Source: Natribacillus halophilus (lineage in GTDB: Bacteria > Bacillota > Bacilli > Bacillales > Marinococcaceae). From it: 64,000 nucleotides of DNA. The stretch covers positions 62,001-126,000 of the forward strand of contig NZ_FNEN01000004.1 in assembly GCF_900100185.1 (NCBI RefSeq). The letters run 5' to 3'. Every line of letters starts with the position of its first letter. Within the stretch, counting starts at the first letter, position 1. A program made the position numbers and the translations under genes. Positions 1 through 8,058 of the stretch are shown in pieces. The notes beneath the pieces are model-generated. The model was not told where the DNA came from. It saw only the letters and a program-made list of their open reading frames with translations, and did no database searches.

Positions 1-765
1 GTCACCGGTTTCCGTCCGATTATGGAGATACAGTTCGTCGGTTTCCTTTATGAAGTCATGGATGGTCTTGCCGGACAGATGTCACGCATGCACTACCGTA
101 CGGGCGGGTATTACAACAGCCCCATTACGGTCCGTGCCCCCTTTGGCGGCGGTGTTAAGACCCCGGAGCTGCATCCTGACAGCCTCGAAGGGTTGATGGC
201 GCAAACCCCGGGTATCCGTGTCGTTATTCCGTCGAACCCTTATGATGCAAAGGGTCTGCTCATCGCAGCGATCCGTTCGGATGACCCTGTCTTTTATCTG
301 GAACATATGAAACTGTATCGTTCGTTAAAAGGCGATGTTCCCGAAGAGGCTTACACGGTTGACCTCGATAAGGCAGAGGTTAAAAGGGAAGGCAAAGACA
401 TGACCCTGGTGGCTTATGGGGCGATGGTCCATTCCGCGTTAAAAGCGGCCGAGCAGCTCAGTGAAGACAATATCGAGGCTGAAGTCATCGATTTGCGTAC
501 CGTAAGTCCTTTTGACGTTGAAACGATTGTCGAATCGGTCAAGAAAACAAACCGTGCCGTCGTCATCCAGGAAGCCCAGCGGCAAGCGGGTGTGGCCGCC
601 AGCATTTCCGCGGAGATCAGCGAGCGTGCGATTCTTCATCTGGAAGCGCCCGTGGCCCGGGTCACCGCACCTGACACCGTCTATCCGTTTGCTTCTGATG
701 AGGATGTTTGGCTGCCTGATCATGAAGATATCGTAACCAAAGCGAAAGAAACGTGGAATTTCTAG
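1..765 (+). CDS. pdhB: Pyruvate dehydrogenase E1 component, beta subunit (5' end outside window)
   Basis: Beta chain of the thiamine-diphosphate E1 enzyme that decarboxylates pyruvate and passes the acetyl group to the lipoyl arm of PdhC in the cytoplasmic PDH complex. The frame is open from base 1, so the gene is cut by the window edge; 254 residues are visible and roughly 70 N-terminal residues are missing compared with the usual length of about 325. The visible part holds the end of the TPP-binding fold and the whole C-terminal transketolase domain (for example [11 protein letters not shown] near residue 160 and the [13 protein letters not shown] stretch). It leads the pdhB-pdhC-pdhD run and is separated from pdhC by a 59-base gap carrying a hairpin. 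Identification is firm from family resemblance and operon context. Confidence 0.95.
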   Translation, partial: VTGFRPIMEIQFVGFLYEVMDGLAGQMSRMHYRTGGYYNSPITVRAPFGGGVKTPELHPDSLEGLMAQTPGIRVVIPSNPYDAKGLLIAAIRSDDPVFYLEHMKLYRSLKGDVPEEAYTVDLDKAEVKREGKDMTLVAYGAMVHSALKAAEQLSEDNIEAEVIDLRTVSPFDVETIVESVKKTNRAVVIQEAQRQAGVAASISAEISERAILHLEAPVARVTAPDTVYPFASDEDVWLPDHEDIVTKAKETWNF

Positions 766-783
766 AAACGTGAAGCAAACAGC

Positions 784-804
784 GATCCCCATAAGAGGGG
801 GATC
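784..804 (+). other. Intercistronic stem-loop between pdhB and pdhC
   Basis: GATCCCC and GGGGATC form a 7-bp perfect stem around a short loop. No T-run follows; the strong pdhC ribosome site AAAGGAGG comes next. It therefore looks like a processing or stability hairpin within the pdh message rather than a terminator. Confidence 0.5.
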
Positions 805-824
805 ACGATAAAGGAGGTCTGACA

Positions 825-2120
825 GTGGCTTATAAATTTAAACTCCCGGATGTCGGTGAAGGCATTGAGGAAGGCGAAATTGCTCAATGGATGGTCAAGG
901 CAGGAGATAAAGTCGAAGAGGACGACGTGCTCTTTGAAGTGCAAAATGATAAAGCCGTCATGGAGATCCCTTCACCGGTAGACGGAACCGTTTTGGATGT
1001 GAAAGTGGATGAAGGTGCCACTGTAACGGTCGGAGAAGTCGTTGTCACGATAGATGACGGAAGCGGTGAAGAAGAGGAAGACGAAGACGACGGCGATGAT
1101 TCACCATCCTCCGGGGAAGAGTCCTCCAGGGAGGAAGCGGAGCAAAAAGACGAGGAAAAACCAGATCGGCAAAGCGAAGAACAAGAAGACGACAAAGATT
1201 CGTCGGATGAAGATGAAGAAAAACGGGTCATTGCGATGCCTTCGGTTCGCAAATATGCCCGTGAGCAAGACGTAACCATCAGTGACGTCAAGGGGAGCGG
1301 CAAGAACGGCCGCATTTTACGAGAAGACGTTGAAGCATTTATAAGCGGCGACCAGGAGACGGAGGCAGAAGAGAAAAGGGAAGAACCAAAAGAAGAGACG
1401 CCTGCCCCTGCCGCCGAAGCGATGGAAGAAAGAGTGCCGTTTAAGGGTATGCGGAAAGTGATCGCGAATGCAATGGTTAACAGCAAGCGCACCGCCCCCC
1501 ATGTGACGCATATGGATGAAGTGGATGTGAGCGCCCTCGTCGCTAACCGGAAACGATTCAAGCCGCTCGCTGAGGAAAAGGAAATCAAATTGACGTACTT
1601 GCCGTATGTCGTTAAGGCGTACACGTCGGCTTTACGTGCATTTCCGAGCCTGAATGCGTCCATCGACGATGAAAATGAAGAGATCGTCTACAAAAAGCGA
1701 TATAATATGGGGATAGCCGCCGATACGGACCGGGGACTGGTCGTACCGGTTGTGCCTGAAGCTGATCGCAAGTCGATTTTCATGCTGGCCGAGGAGATTA
1801 ATGAGCTGGCTCAAAAGGCCAAAGACGGCAAGTTAACGAACGCTGAGATGCAAGACGGGACGAGCACGATTTCCAATGTCGGCTCGGCAAACGGCGCGTA
1901 CTTCACGCCGGTAATCAATCACCCTGAAGTCGCTATTCTCGGCATCGGACGCATCGAAGAAAAACCGGTGGTCCGGGACGGTGAAGTTGTCGTTCGGCCG
2001 ATGCTCGCGTTATCCTTAAGTTATGACCACCGTCTCGTTGACGGTGTCAACGCACAGCTGGCCCTGAATCATGTCAAACGATTGCTGAACGATCCAGAAT
2101 TACTAATTATGGAGGGGTAG
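825..2120 (+). CDS. pdhC: Dihydrolipoamide acetyltransferase, E2 of pyruvate dehydrogenase
   Basis: Core of the PDH complex: transfers acetyl from lipoyl-lysine to CoA. Start is GTG 825, with AAAGGAGG about 8 bases upstream. Order of parts: lipoyl domain (residues 1-80, lipoylated Lys43 in the NDKAVME motif), a long linker, the E1/E3-binding domain (about 135-172, from [14 protein letters not shown]), a second charged linker, then the catalytic domain with the active-site motif DHRLVDG near residue 405. The 431-residue length is normal. The first linker (about residues 78-133) is almost entirely Glu, Asp and Ser instead of the Ala/Pro-rich hinge typical of this family, which is unusual. Only 3 bases separate it from pdhD. 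Confidence 0.96.
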   Translation: MAYKFKLPDVGEGIEEGEIAQWMVKAGDKVEEDDVLFEVQNDKAVMEIPSPVDGTVLDVKVDEGATVTVGEVVVTIDDGSGEEEEDEDDGDDSPSSGEESSREEAEQKDEEKPDRQSEEQEDDKDSSDEDEEKRVIAMPSVRKYAREQDVTISDVKGSGKNGRILREDVEAFISGDQETEAEEKREEPKEETPAPAAEAMEERVPFKGMRKVIANAMVNSKRTAPHVTHMDEVDVSALVANRKRFKPLAEEKEIKLTYLPYVVKAYTSALRAFPSLNASIDDENEEIVYKKRYNMGIAADTDRGLVVPVVPEADRKSIFMLAEEINELAQKAKDGKLTNAEMQDGTSTISNVGSANGAYFTPVINHPEVAILGIGRIEEKPVVRDGEVVVRPMLALSLSYDHRLVDGVNAQLALNHVKRLLNDPELLIMEG

Positions 2121-2123
2121 TAC

Positions 2124-3533
2124 ATGGTCGTAGGAGATTTGGCAGAAGAAGTGGATACCATCATCATCGGATCCGGCCCCGGGGGTTATGTGGCAGCCAT
2201 CCGCGCTGCTCAGCTCGGGCAGTCCGTGACGATTGTAGAGAAAGGTGATTTGGGAGGTGTCTGTTTAAACGTAGGGTGCATCCCTTCCAAGGCATTGATT
2301 GAAGCCGGTCACAGCTATGAAAAGGCGCAGGGCAATGCCGAATTGGGCATCACGACCGAAAACGTTTCTCTCGATTTTACCAAGTTACAGGAATGGAAAA
2401 GCGGGGTTGTCGAAAAACTAACCGGCGGTGTCCAGAGCCTGTTGAAGGGGAACAAGGTGAACATTGTCGAGGGAGAAGCCTATTTTTCCGGTGAAGACAC
2501 GGTCCGGGTTTCCGGCGAGAATAGTAGTGGACAATCCTACAAATTCAAGAACTGTATCATTGCAACAGGCTCGCGACCGATCGAACTGCCCAATCTTAAA
2601 TATAGTGAGCGAGTCATTGATTCCACGGGCGCCTTGGCACTGGAAGATGTTCCGAAAAAACTTATCGTGATCGGCGGCGGCTATATCGGCATTGAACTGG
2701 CCGGTGCTTACGCCAATCTCGGCAGTGAAGTCACCGTTTTAGAAGGTGAAAAGCGTATTCTCGGCGGCTTTGAAAAGCAAATGTCGCAACTCGTTCAACG
2801 TCGCCTGAAGAAAAAAGGCGTCACGTTCTACACCGAAGCGATGGCAAACGGTGTAGAAGAGAGTGAAGACGGCATAACGGTGACAGCGGACGTGAAAGGC
2901 GAAGAACAAAACATCGATGCGGACTATGTGCTCGTGAGCGTGGGCCGCAAGCCGAATACAGACGAACTTGGCCTTGAGCAAATCGGCGTGGAAATGAACG
3001 ACCAGGGCGTTATCCAGACCGATAAGGAGGCGCGCACGAGCGTTTCCAACATATTTGCCATTGGAGACATTACGGATGGCCCACCCCTTGCTCACAAAGC
3101 TTCTTATGAAGGGAAAATCGCCGCAGAAGTGATCTCCGGTGAAGCATCTGCGATAGACTATCTGGGTATCCCGCTAGTCGCTTTCTCCGAACCCGAGTTG
3201 GCTTCTGTAGGGTATACGAAAGATGAAGCGCAAGAAGCAGGCTTTGAAGCCAAAGCAGCGAAGTTTCCTTTCCAGGCCAACGGTCGCGCCCTTTCCTTAA
3301 ACGATTCGGATGGCTTTATGCAGCTCGTCACGCGCGAAGACGATGGTCTTGTCATCGGTGCACAGATCGCAGGACCGAGTGCCTCCGATATGATCGCGGA
3401 AGTTGGTCTTGCCATTGAAGCCGGCATGACGGCCGAAGATGTGGCGATGACCATTCACGCGCATCCGACCCTTGGAGAAATTACGATGGAAGCGGCTGAC
3501 GTGGCTCTTGGTACCCCGATTCATGTTAAATAG
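2124..3533 (+). CDS. pdhD: Dihydrolipoamide dehydrogenase, E3
   Basis: Flavoenzyme that reoxidises dihydrolipoyl groups of E2 with NAD+. Features seen: N-terminal FAD-binding GSGPGG near residue 16, redox-active disulfide Cys47/Cys52 in [16 protein letters not shown]-binding GGGYIGIE near residue 185, and the C-terminal HAHPTLGE motif carrying the catalytic His. The 469-residue length is standard. ATG 2124 follows the pdhC stop within the GGAGGGG region, so translation is probably coupled. Last gene of the operon, followed by a strong terminator. In B. subtilis the same subunit also serves the 2-oxoglutarate dehydrogenase complex; that dual use is likely here but cannot be read from the sequence. 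Confidence 0.97.
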   Translation: MVVGDLAEEVDTIIIGSGPGGYVAAIRAAQLGQSVTIVEKGDLGGVCLNVGCIPSKALIEAGHSYEKAQGNAELGITTENVSLDFTKLQEWKSGVVEKLTGGVQSLLKGNKVNIVEGEAYFSGEDTVRVSGENSSGQSYKFKNCIIATGSRPIELPNLKYSERVIDSTGALALEDVPKKLIVIGGGYIGIELAGAYANLGSEVTVLEGEKRILGGFEKQMSQLVQRRLKKKGVTFYTEAMANGVEESEDGITVTADVKGEEQNIDADYVLVSVGRKPNTDELGLEQIGVEMNDQGVIQTDKEARTSVSNIFAIGDITDGPPLAHKASYEGKIAAEVISGEASAIDYLGIPLVAFSEPELASVGYTKDEAQEAGFEAKAAKFPFQANGRALSLNDSDGFMQLVTREDDGLVIGAQIAGPSASDMIAEVGLAIEAGMTAEDVAMTIHAHPTLGEITMEAADVALGTPIHVK

Positions 3534-3544
3534 AACGTGAGCAC

Positions 3545-3582
3545 AAAACGCCGCTACTGCCATGGCAGTAGCGGCGTTTTTA
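3545..3582 (+). terminator. Rho-independent terminator of the pdh operon
   Basis: AACGCCGCTACTGC pairs perfectly with GCAGTAGCGGCGTT around a CATG loop, followed by a T-run. The first repeat copy begins directly after it. Confidence 0.9.
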
Positions 3583-3585
3583 TTT

Positions 3586-3668
3586 GCAGACAAGAAAGTA
3601 TAGCTTTCTTGTCATGCATAAGTGCAACTAAGGCTTTCGCCAGGCTTGGCGATAAGCCAAGTTTTCTT
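3586..3668 (+). repeat. Dispersed two-hairpin repeat, copy 1
   Basis: Starts with an imperfect hairpin (CAAGAAAGTATAGCTTTCTTG), then the constant block CATAAGTGCAACTAAGGC, then a second palindrome ending in GGCGATAAGCCAAGTTTTCT. The same arrangement recurs near 10.6, 24.7, 35.1, 48.8 and 58.1 kb, with a remnant at 19.5 kb. This copy is slightly diverged in hairpin 1 and has CTTTCGCCAG in the second hairpin, like copy 2. It lies between the pdhD terminator and the 3' end of the minus-strand lipoprotein gene. Confidence 0.85.
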
Positions 3669-3676
3669 TAGCTTCT

Positions 3677-4042
3677 TCACTCCGAAAAATGCTTCTGAAG
3701 TAACGTTTTAATCTCTTCTGTGGTATGTTCGCCACTAATGGACGTATCGGATTGATCGCATTTGATGAGGATAAGCGTCGGATATTCTTCGATATCGTAG
3801 TCGGCAACCGAGGGCTCATTTTCGCGGACGATGGTTACATCGGTTTGTTCATCGTTTTCGTGTTGAAAGTCGATGAGTGCTTCATAGTATTGCCGCTCGA
3901 TATCTTCTGTATTTTCATCGGTAAATAGTAATGCCTGGGGTTCATTGGCGTGCGAGAGGCCCCCAACATCTTCAGAGTTGCTACAGGATGCTGATATAAA
4001 TACGAACAAAAAACTGATGATGATAACAGCGGATATTTTCAT
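3677..4042 (-). CDS. slp: Small secreted lipoprotein, Slp-like
   Basis: 121 residues starting with a lipoprotein signal peptide: Lys-containing n-region, hydrophobic core and lipobox ISASC with the modified Cys near residue 20. The mature part has a thioredoxin-like look (central strand-helix and a YPTLILI segment resembling the cis-Pro strand) but no CxxC motif, so it is not expected to be a redox enzyme. In B. subtilis a small peptidoglycan-associated lipoprotein gene, slp, lies just downstream of pdhD, and size and position fit it. Start ATG 4042 has GGGAG upstream. The slp name rests on context plus weak remembered similarity; the exact function is unknown. Confidence 0.6.
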   Translation of the reverse strand: MKISAVIIISFLFVFISASCSNSEDVGGLSHANEPQALLFTDENTEDIERQYYEALIDFQHENDEQTDVTIVRENEPSVADYDIEEYPTLILIKCDQSDTSISGEHTTEEIKTLLQKHFSE

Positions 4043-4273
4043 CGATAAGTTGTCTCCCGTCCTTTTGGACTTTTATTGATCATAGCATGCCAAAGGGCGA
4101 TTATGGCTCAATTTAAATAAACTGTAATCAAAAAGAAAAACAGACGAGACAGATTTAAACTGACAGAAAACGTCGGTGTCTGACATGAACATATTCAGAA
4201 TCTAGCAAACTATGACATAGAGCGTGTCATGGTGTATGATGGGGAAAGCAAAATAGATAATGGGGGAGAGATC

Positions 4274-5101
4274 ATGAGGTTTACATATGCTAAAGGTGTC
4301 TTATGTCTGGGGATTTCAGCTTCGCTACTCGTTGCCTGCCAGGAGACGGAGCAGGAAGTAGATTTGGATGAGATCGAAGAAGAAGAAAACGAGGATGACC
4401 AGTCCCCATCAGAGGCCGATGAAGAAGCTGAAGCGACAGAAGAAGAAATAGAAGAAGAAACTAAACCCGAGTACATATTGAATGAGGGTAACTGGGCACT
4501 GGAGCCCATCGATGATGCCGAGGAGGAAGCAGTATTGATCACCATCGATGATGCCCCTGATGAACACGGGCCGGAAATGGCTGAAACCCTTGATGATCTA
4601 GGGGTCACGGCGATTTTTTTCGTGAATCATCATTTTATAGATGATGAAGAAGGGGAGGAAGAGCTCCTGGAAATCAAGGAACATGGCCATGAAATCGGAA
4701 ATCATACGATGACACATGCCAATTTGGCGGAAATACCCGAAGAGGACGTGGAAGAAGAAATCGTCGAGCTGAGCGATGAAATTGAACGGATCACCGATGA
4801 ACGGCCGGACTTTTTTCGGGCCCCTCACGGCATGAATACAGACAGAAGCTGGGAAGTTGTGGAAGAAGAGGACATGCTCGGCATGAATTGGACGTACGGA
4901 TTTGACTGGGAAGAAGAATATACCGATCCCGACGCCCTGGCGGATATTATGGTGGAGACGGAATACTTGCAAAACGGCGCCAATATTCTCATGCATGACC
5001 GGGAATGGACGAACGAGGCGCTTGAAGATATTATTATCGGCCTCGAAGACGAGGGCTATGATTTTATCGACCCGGAACAAATAGAACTGGAGCAGGAGTG
5101 A
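4274..5101 (+). CDS. Polysaccharide deacetylase (NodB-like) lipoprotein
   Basis: 275-residue lipoprotein with lipobox LLVAC near residue 21, then a very acidic spacer (about residues 22-70, nearly all Glu/Asp), then a NodB-type carbohydrate esterase domain. Motifs: TIDDAP (counterpart of TFDDGP, with the metal and catalytic Asp pair), the HTMTH metal-binding motif in GHEIGNHTMTHANL, FRAPHG (motif 3), and a C-terminal ILMHDR motif. These indicate a metal-dependent N- or O-deacetylase acting on cell-wall or surface polysaccharide outside the membrane. ATG 4274 is chosen because GGGGGAGAG lies just before it and it begins the signal peptide; an upstream in-frame ATG at 4229 would spoil the signal. 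Stand-alone unit closed by a terminator. Substrate not determinable. Confidence 0.85.
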   Translation: MRFTYAKGVLCLGISASLLVACQETEQEVDLDEIEEEENEDDQSPSEADEEAEATEEEIEEETKPEYILNEGNWALEPIDDAEEEAVLITIDDAPDEHGPEMAETLDDLGVTAIFFVNHHFIDDEEGEEELLEIKEHGHEIGNHTMTHANLAEIPEEDVEEEIVELSDEIERITDERPDFFRAPHGMNTDRSWEVVEEEDMLGMNWTYGFDWEEEYTDPDALADIMVETEYLQNGANILMHDREWTNEALEDIIIGLEDEGYDFIDPEQIELEQE

Positions 5102-5107
5102 TCTGAA

Positions 5108-5134
5108 GCCCGCGCGTCTCACGTGCGGGCTTTT
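5108..5134 (+). terminator. Terminator of the deacetylase gene
   Basis: GCCCGCGCG pairs with CGTGCGGGC (one mismatch) followed by TTTT, seven bases after the stop codon. Confidence 0.75.
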
Positions 5135-5173
5135 CGGGCTTCCGGTTTTTGATTTCTGATATATGGAATGGAA

Positions 5174-5221
5174 TGTGTTATACAATTACCCGTTGACAAA
5201 TCGATTATGACATCATATTAT
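5174..5221 (+). promoter_or_regulatory. SR1 promoter with CcpN-like operators
   Basis: TTGACA (5193-5198), a 17-base spacer and TATTAT (5216-5221) form a good sigma-A promoter. TGTGTTATACA at 5174-5184, just upstream of the -35, fits all 11 positions of the CcpN consensus TRTGHYATAYW as I recall it. A second, 9-of-11 match, TATGACATCAT at 5206-5216, overlaps the -10. The two sites are 32 bases apart, about three helical turns. In B. subtilis CcpN represses sr1, gapB and pckA on glycolytic carbon. A cre-like half site (CGCTTTCA) follows at about 5242. Confidence 0.65.
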
Positions 5222-5259
5222 AAGAGTACCGAATGATAAAACGCTTTCAAGGGAGTGCG

Positions 5260-5382
5260 ATGGAAATGGCAATTATCGTTTGTTCCGAGTGTGACTGTAC
5301 CATTGAGCATTTCAAGGCAGACAAGATGGCCACGTTGTACGGCAATTGCGATCACTGCAAGAAAAAGCGGGCTACGAAATAA
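5260..5382 (+). CDS. sr1P: GapA-binding peptide SR1P
   Basis: 40-residue peptide beginning MEMAIIVCSECDCTIEHF, with two CxxC-type pairs (CSEC and CDHC) and a central TLYGNC block. This matches the SR1P family, whose B. subtilis member binds glyceraldehyde-3-phosphate dehydrogenase GapA and promotes its partnership with RNase J1. ATG 5260 follows GGGAG with a short spacer; initiation at the second ATG (5266) is also possible. The four Cys suggest a small zinc-binding knuckle, which is inference. It sits inside the SR1-like RNA, behind a promoter that looks CcpN-controlled, which fits a role in switching between glycolysis and gluconeogenesis. Confidence 0.8.
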   Translation: MEMAIIVCSECDCTIEHFKADKMATLYGNCDHCKKKRATK

Positions 5383-5388
5383 TGGAGA

Positions 5389-5442
5389 GGGGCTGTTAAG
5401 ATATTTTTCTTGACAGCCCCTGCTTCATTAAGCGTTTTTTTC
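5389..5442 (+). terminator. Terminator region of SR1
   Basis: GGGGCTGTTAAG pairs with CTTGACAGCCCC; a second small hairpin GCTTCATTAAGC follows and runs into GTTTTTTT. The T-run follows the second stem, so the last hairpin probably does the terminating. Confidence 0.7.
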
Positions 5443-5600
5443 CCTTTTAGGTCCATTTCCTCGAGAATTTCCTCAATTCTTTCCGCGATGAAACGAGCGA
5501 TATTTTCATCCTGTTCATACGACGAAATTAGGGATGAGGCTGAAATGGAGGATGATTAGCTGCTATAATAGAGGGACTTGACTTATAAGGTGGATTAACG

Positions 5601-5885
5601 ATGAATGAGGAAGAAGTGTCTATCCCTTTTTCTACGGATTGGTCTGAAGAGGAGATCGTGAAGGTCGTACATTTTTTTACACTCGTGGATCGTGCTTACG
5701 GCGAGGGAGTGAGAGCTGGGGAGCTTCTCAACGCTTATAACCAATTTAAAAAAGTGGTCCCGGCCAAGGATGAAGAAAAGACGTATTTTCGGGATTATGA
5801 CAAGCGTGCCGGGCAATTGTGCTGGCGCACGGTGCAGATGGCGCGAAAAGCAGAAGATCCGGATACCGTCGTGCGCCACACGTAA
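5601..5885 (+). CDS. yktA: UPF0223 family protein YktA
   Basis: 94-residue soluble protein of the UPF0223 family, found across Bacillaceae as a short helical protein. Recognised by the FSTDWSEEEIVKVVHFF opening, the central GVRAGELLNAYNQFK helix and the DYDKRAGQLCWRTVQMAR segment. It has no membrane segment or catalytic motif, and its function is not known. ATG 5601 follows AAGGTGG. In B. subtilis yktA neighbours yktB and yktC, and the same set is found here, although yktB lies on the opposite strand and converges with it. A TATAAT at 5564-5569 may be its -10; the -35 is poor. Confidence 0.85.
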   Translation: MNEEEVSIPFSTDWSEEEIVKVVHFFTLVDRAYGEGVRAGELLNAYNQFKKVVPAKDEEKTYFRDYDKRAGQLCWRTVQMARKAEDPDTVVRHT

Positions 5886-5935
5886 GAGATCATCATCCCC
5901 GCGCCCCTCTTAATGGAAGAATTACCCAAATTGAG

Positions 5936-6037
5936 GGACGCTGGCGTTTCCAGCACCCCTCGATATGGATATATTTTACAGACAGAAGGACGCTGGAAGG
6001 TTCCAGCGTCCTTCAAAATGGAATGTATGCCCAGTTC
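5936..6037. repeat. 52-bp-period repeat pair, locus 1
   Basis: GGACGCTGG occurs at 5936 and 5988, exactly 52 bases apart, each followed by TTCCAGC so that each unit folds into a hairpin (the second is a 13-bp perfect palindrome, AAGGACGCTGG to CCAGCGTCCTT). It lies between the convergent genes yktA and yktB. The second hairpin may also act as a weak two-way terminator, but neither side has a T-run. Confidence 0.55.
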
Positions 6038-6078
6038 CAGGTGCGTTGGCTTGACTGGCCGCGTTCCCGAATGTTTTT

Positions 6079-6711
6079 TCAGGTGTGCATTTGCGTCGTT
6101 TGTTCGTAGAATGGCTGCAGCGTTCTGAACGTCTCCATAATTGTGGTGAATAATTTTTCCCCATCTCCGAGGAGCGGGTCGTCATGGGCGATTTGGCGGC
6201 CGATAAGAAATTCGCCCTTTTTCACATCGCGAAAACGGACGAGGCTTTTTTCCATGTCTTCACTGTCCATCTCCACGAGTGTTTGAGCGTTTTTCTTCGT
6301 ATGATCCAGTGAAACGGCATAATCGTTGGGAAGCTGCTCAAGGTGCGTTTGCTGCGCCAACAAACGCTCCGCGATCTCCTTTTTGTTCGGGAGCTCATAA
6401 ATGTAAGCGAGCCACATAAAGAGGTGATCATCAAACAGCCCAACCTGGAAATGGGGATGTTTTTTGTAACCGCGATTGTCATGGGCGACAGCGAGCCATG
6501 TATCCGTAGGCGGGTTTGTTTTGCGGCGGGCGTGTTTGGCGATGTGCAGGAACATATCGTTCCCGGTTAAGTCGCTCAACTCGTCGGCCAGCGGCTCTCC
6601 GAGTGCTTTGAATTTCGGTTGTATCCGCTCCCGTATCGCCTCCATCCGGGGCTCGAGCCCGTCGATTTCGAACGTCTGAAAGTCGTGTTGTGTAAATGTT
6701 GGCAGGTTCAT
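6079..6711 (-). CDS. yktB: DUF1054 family protein YktB
   Basis: 210-residue cytoplasmic protein of the DUF1054 family. Typical segments are the MNLPTFTQHDF start, HIAKHARRKTNPPTDTW and the GLFDDHLFMWLAYIYE stretch near residue 105. Structures of relatives show a compact alpha/beta fold, but no established activity is known to me. ATG 6711 is selected over the longer frame because AAAGGAG stands before it and because family members start there. A candidate promoter is TTGCTT, 17 bases, TATCAT on the minus strand upstream. Transcribed towards yktA; the two are separated by the 52-bp repeat pair. Confidence 0.88.
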   Translation of the reverse strand: MNLPTFTQHDFQTFEIDGLEPRMEAIRERIQPKFKALGEPLADELSDLTGNDMFLHIAKHARRKTNPPTDTWLAVAHDNRGYKKHPHFQVGLFDDHLFMWLAYIYELPNKKEIAERLLAQQTHLEQLPNDYAVSLDHTKKNAQTLVEMDSEDMEKSLVRFRDVKKGEFLIGRQIAHDDPLLGDGEKLFTTIMETFRTLQPFYEQTTQMHT

Positions 6712-6791
6712 TGGCAAAACTCCTTTTATTTCATATGATAGCGTCTCAAGCGTGCGGAAGCAAACAGCAAACCTTTTGGCAAACAGGACGC

Positions 6792-6819
6792 TTGAAATAT
6801 GGAGCGCATATGATATAAT
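6792..6819 (+). promoter_or_regulatory. Sigma-A promoter of the small gene at 6894
   Basis: TTGAAA (6792-6797), a 16-base spacer and TATAAT (6814-6819). The start codon is 75 bases downstream. Confidence 0.6.
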
Positions 6820-6893
6820 GATCAAAATCAGAATAATTAATCATGTCATTGCTTGTCGGCACCAGAGGTTTAAAAAAAAGAGGGGTGTGTGTG

Positions 6894-7082
6894 ATGGAAC
6901 AAGTGATACAAGCGCTTAAGAGGACTGACGCGGAAGAGAGGATCCCGGTGGTACGTCTGGAAATCGATTACGAACTTGTCACGCTCCACGATGCAATGAA
7001 AGGCAATGATCCCGATGGTGTTGTGCAAACAAAACAACGCTTGAAACAACTGAGACAAGAGCTCATACGACTGGAAGCGTAG
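6894..7082 (+). CDS. Small uncharacterised helical protein
   Basis: 62 residues, highly charged, no membrane segment. The C-terminal half (TKQRLKQLRQELIRLEA) has heptad-like Leu spacing and may be a short coiled coil. ATG 6894 is preferred to the longer frame because GAGGGG precedes it and a promoter is well placed. B. subtilis has a similar-sized ORF (ykzI) in this neighbourhood and this may be its counterpart, but I cannot confirm that. It is a one-gene unit with its own promoter and terminator, which supports it being a real gene. Confidence 0.6.
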   Translation: MEQVIQALKRTDAEERIPVVRLEIDYELVTLHDAMKGNDPDGVVQTKQRLKQLRQELIRLEA

Positions 7083-7088
7083 CGATAT

Positions 7089-7114
7089 AAAAGCGGGCCG
7101 ATGCCCGCTTTTTT
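7089..7114 (+). terminator. Terminator of the 62-residue gene
   Basis: AAAGCGGGC pairs with GCCCGCTTT around CGAT, followed by a T-run. Confidence 0.88.
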
Positions 7115-7221
7115 GTATGTCTGCCATTAAAACCGGCGCCCCTTCCATTATACATAGCAAGTGTGAGATACTAACGATATCCATTTAATCAACACGAAAA
7201 GTGAAAGAGAGGGTTCATCCC

Positions 7222-8010
7222 TTGGACTGGACAGCAATAAAAGATCGAGCTATTTCATTTATATCGGAAGCCGCACACCGTCTTTACGATCCCGCGATTC
7301 GAAAGCTGGATATTGAAACGAAGGAAGATGCGGATGACCTCGTGACCGAGAATGATTTTGCGGTGCAGCGATTTTTGACGAAAAAAATTAAAGAAGCCTT
7401 CCCCGGGCATTTTGTCGTCGGTGAAGAAGGCGAGCATGAAGAACGGATTCCTGAACATACCGTGACCTGGTTCATCGATCCTATCGATGGGACGACCAAC
7501 TACGTTCATCAATACATGAATTTTGCTATTTCCATCGGGATTTATTTTGAAGGTGAAGGCAAAGTCGGCGTCATTTATGACGTGATCGCCGATGAAATGT
7601 TTACGGCCGTCAAAGGCGAAGGGGCGTACCTCAACGGCAAAAAATTACTCCCCCGCCGGAAAGTGAATTTTTCCCAGGCGATTATCGGCTTTAATGCTCG
7701 CTGGCTCGTGGGTCGGGCAAGACCCGGAACAAAAGAAGTCTTTGCAGGTATTGTCAGGGATGTCCGGGCTACACGTTCTTACGGGTCGGCATCTTTGGAG
7801 TTGGCTTATATCGCGGCCGGACGTCTCGACGCGTATGTCAATATGCGCCTCTCTCCGTGGGATTACGCGGGCGCGGCTGTTTTGATTGCTGAAACAGGCG
7901 CCGAGTGTACGCCGCTGTTCAGGGGAGATCAGTTATTTATGGAATCATGTACCGTACTCGCGGGAGAAAAGCATGTGCATGAGGAAATATTAAACAGATG
8001 CAATGAGTGA
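7222..8010 (+). CDS. yktC: Inositol monophosphatase family protein YktC
   Basis: 262-residue Mg2+-dependent phosphatase that hydrolyses inositol monophosphate or related sugar phosphates. Family motifs: GEEG near residue 73 (metal ligand), IDPIDGTTNYVH near 92 (two metal-binding Asp and the DGT loop) and SPWDYAGAAVLIAETG near 213 (third metal Asp). TTG 7222 is chosen because GAGAGG precedes it by 9 bases and it gives the family's normal N-terminus (DWTAIKD); a GTG at 7201 in the same frame would add 7 residues. Followed by a two-way terminator shared with ylaF. Confidence 0.9.
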   Translation: MDWTAIKDRAISFISEAAHRLYDPAIRKLDIETKEDADDLVTENDFAVQRFLTKKIKEAFPGHFVVGEEGEHEERIPEHTVTWFIDPIDGTTNYVHQYMNFAISIGIYFEGEGKVGVIYDVIADEMFTAVKGEGAYLNGKKLLPRRKVNFSQAIIGFNARWLVGRARPGTKEVFAGIVRDVRATRSYGSASLELAYIAAGRLDAYVNMRLSPWDYAGAAVLIAETGAECTPLFRGDQLFMESCTVLAGEKHVHEEILNRCNE

Positions 8011-8019
8011 TCCGCGCAG

Positions 8020-8058
8020 AAAAGAACAGCGCTTCCGGTATGGAAGGACTGTTCTTTT
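8020..8058. terminator. Bidirectional terminator between yktC and ylaF
   Basis: AAAAGAACAG and CTGTTCTTTT form the base of a long stem, with GCTTCC/GGAAG above it. A-run and T-run flank the stem, so it can serve both converging genes. Confidence 0.8.

Larger units (their letters stand above)
5228..5442 (+). ncRNA. SR1-type dual-function small RNA
   Basis: From the predicted start 7 bases after the -10 to the T-run the transcript would be about 215 nt, close to the 205 nt of B. subtilis SR1. It carries the SR1P reading frame and ends in a hairpin plus T-run. In B. subtilis SR1 also base-pairs with ahrC mRNA; whether this RNA keeps that antisense role cannot be judged from this window. Its place, downstream of pdhD and the Slp-like gene, matches the B. 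subtilis locus. Ends are predicted, not measured. Confidence 0.6.

Noticed and set aside
884-1663. Long open frame on the minus strand inside pdhC
   Set aside because: Its Ser-rich product is the complement of the Glu/Asp-rich linker codons. No ribosome site, and it is covered by a clear pdhC.
4229-4273. Upstream start for the deacetylase lipoprotein
   Set aside because: Would place 15 charged residues before the signal peptide and lacks a ribosome site.
5986-6013. Perfect palindrome as an ordinary terminator of yktA or yktB
   Set aside because: No T-run on either strand and the motif recurs 52 bases upstream, so it is grouped with the repeat units; a weak terminating effect is still possible.
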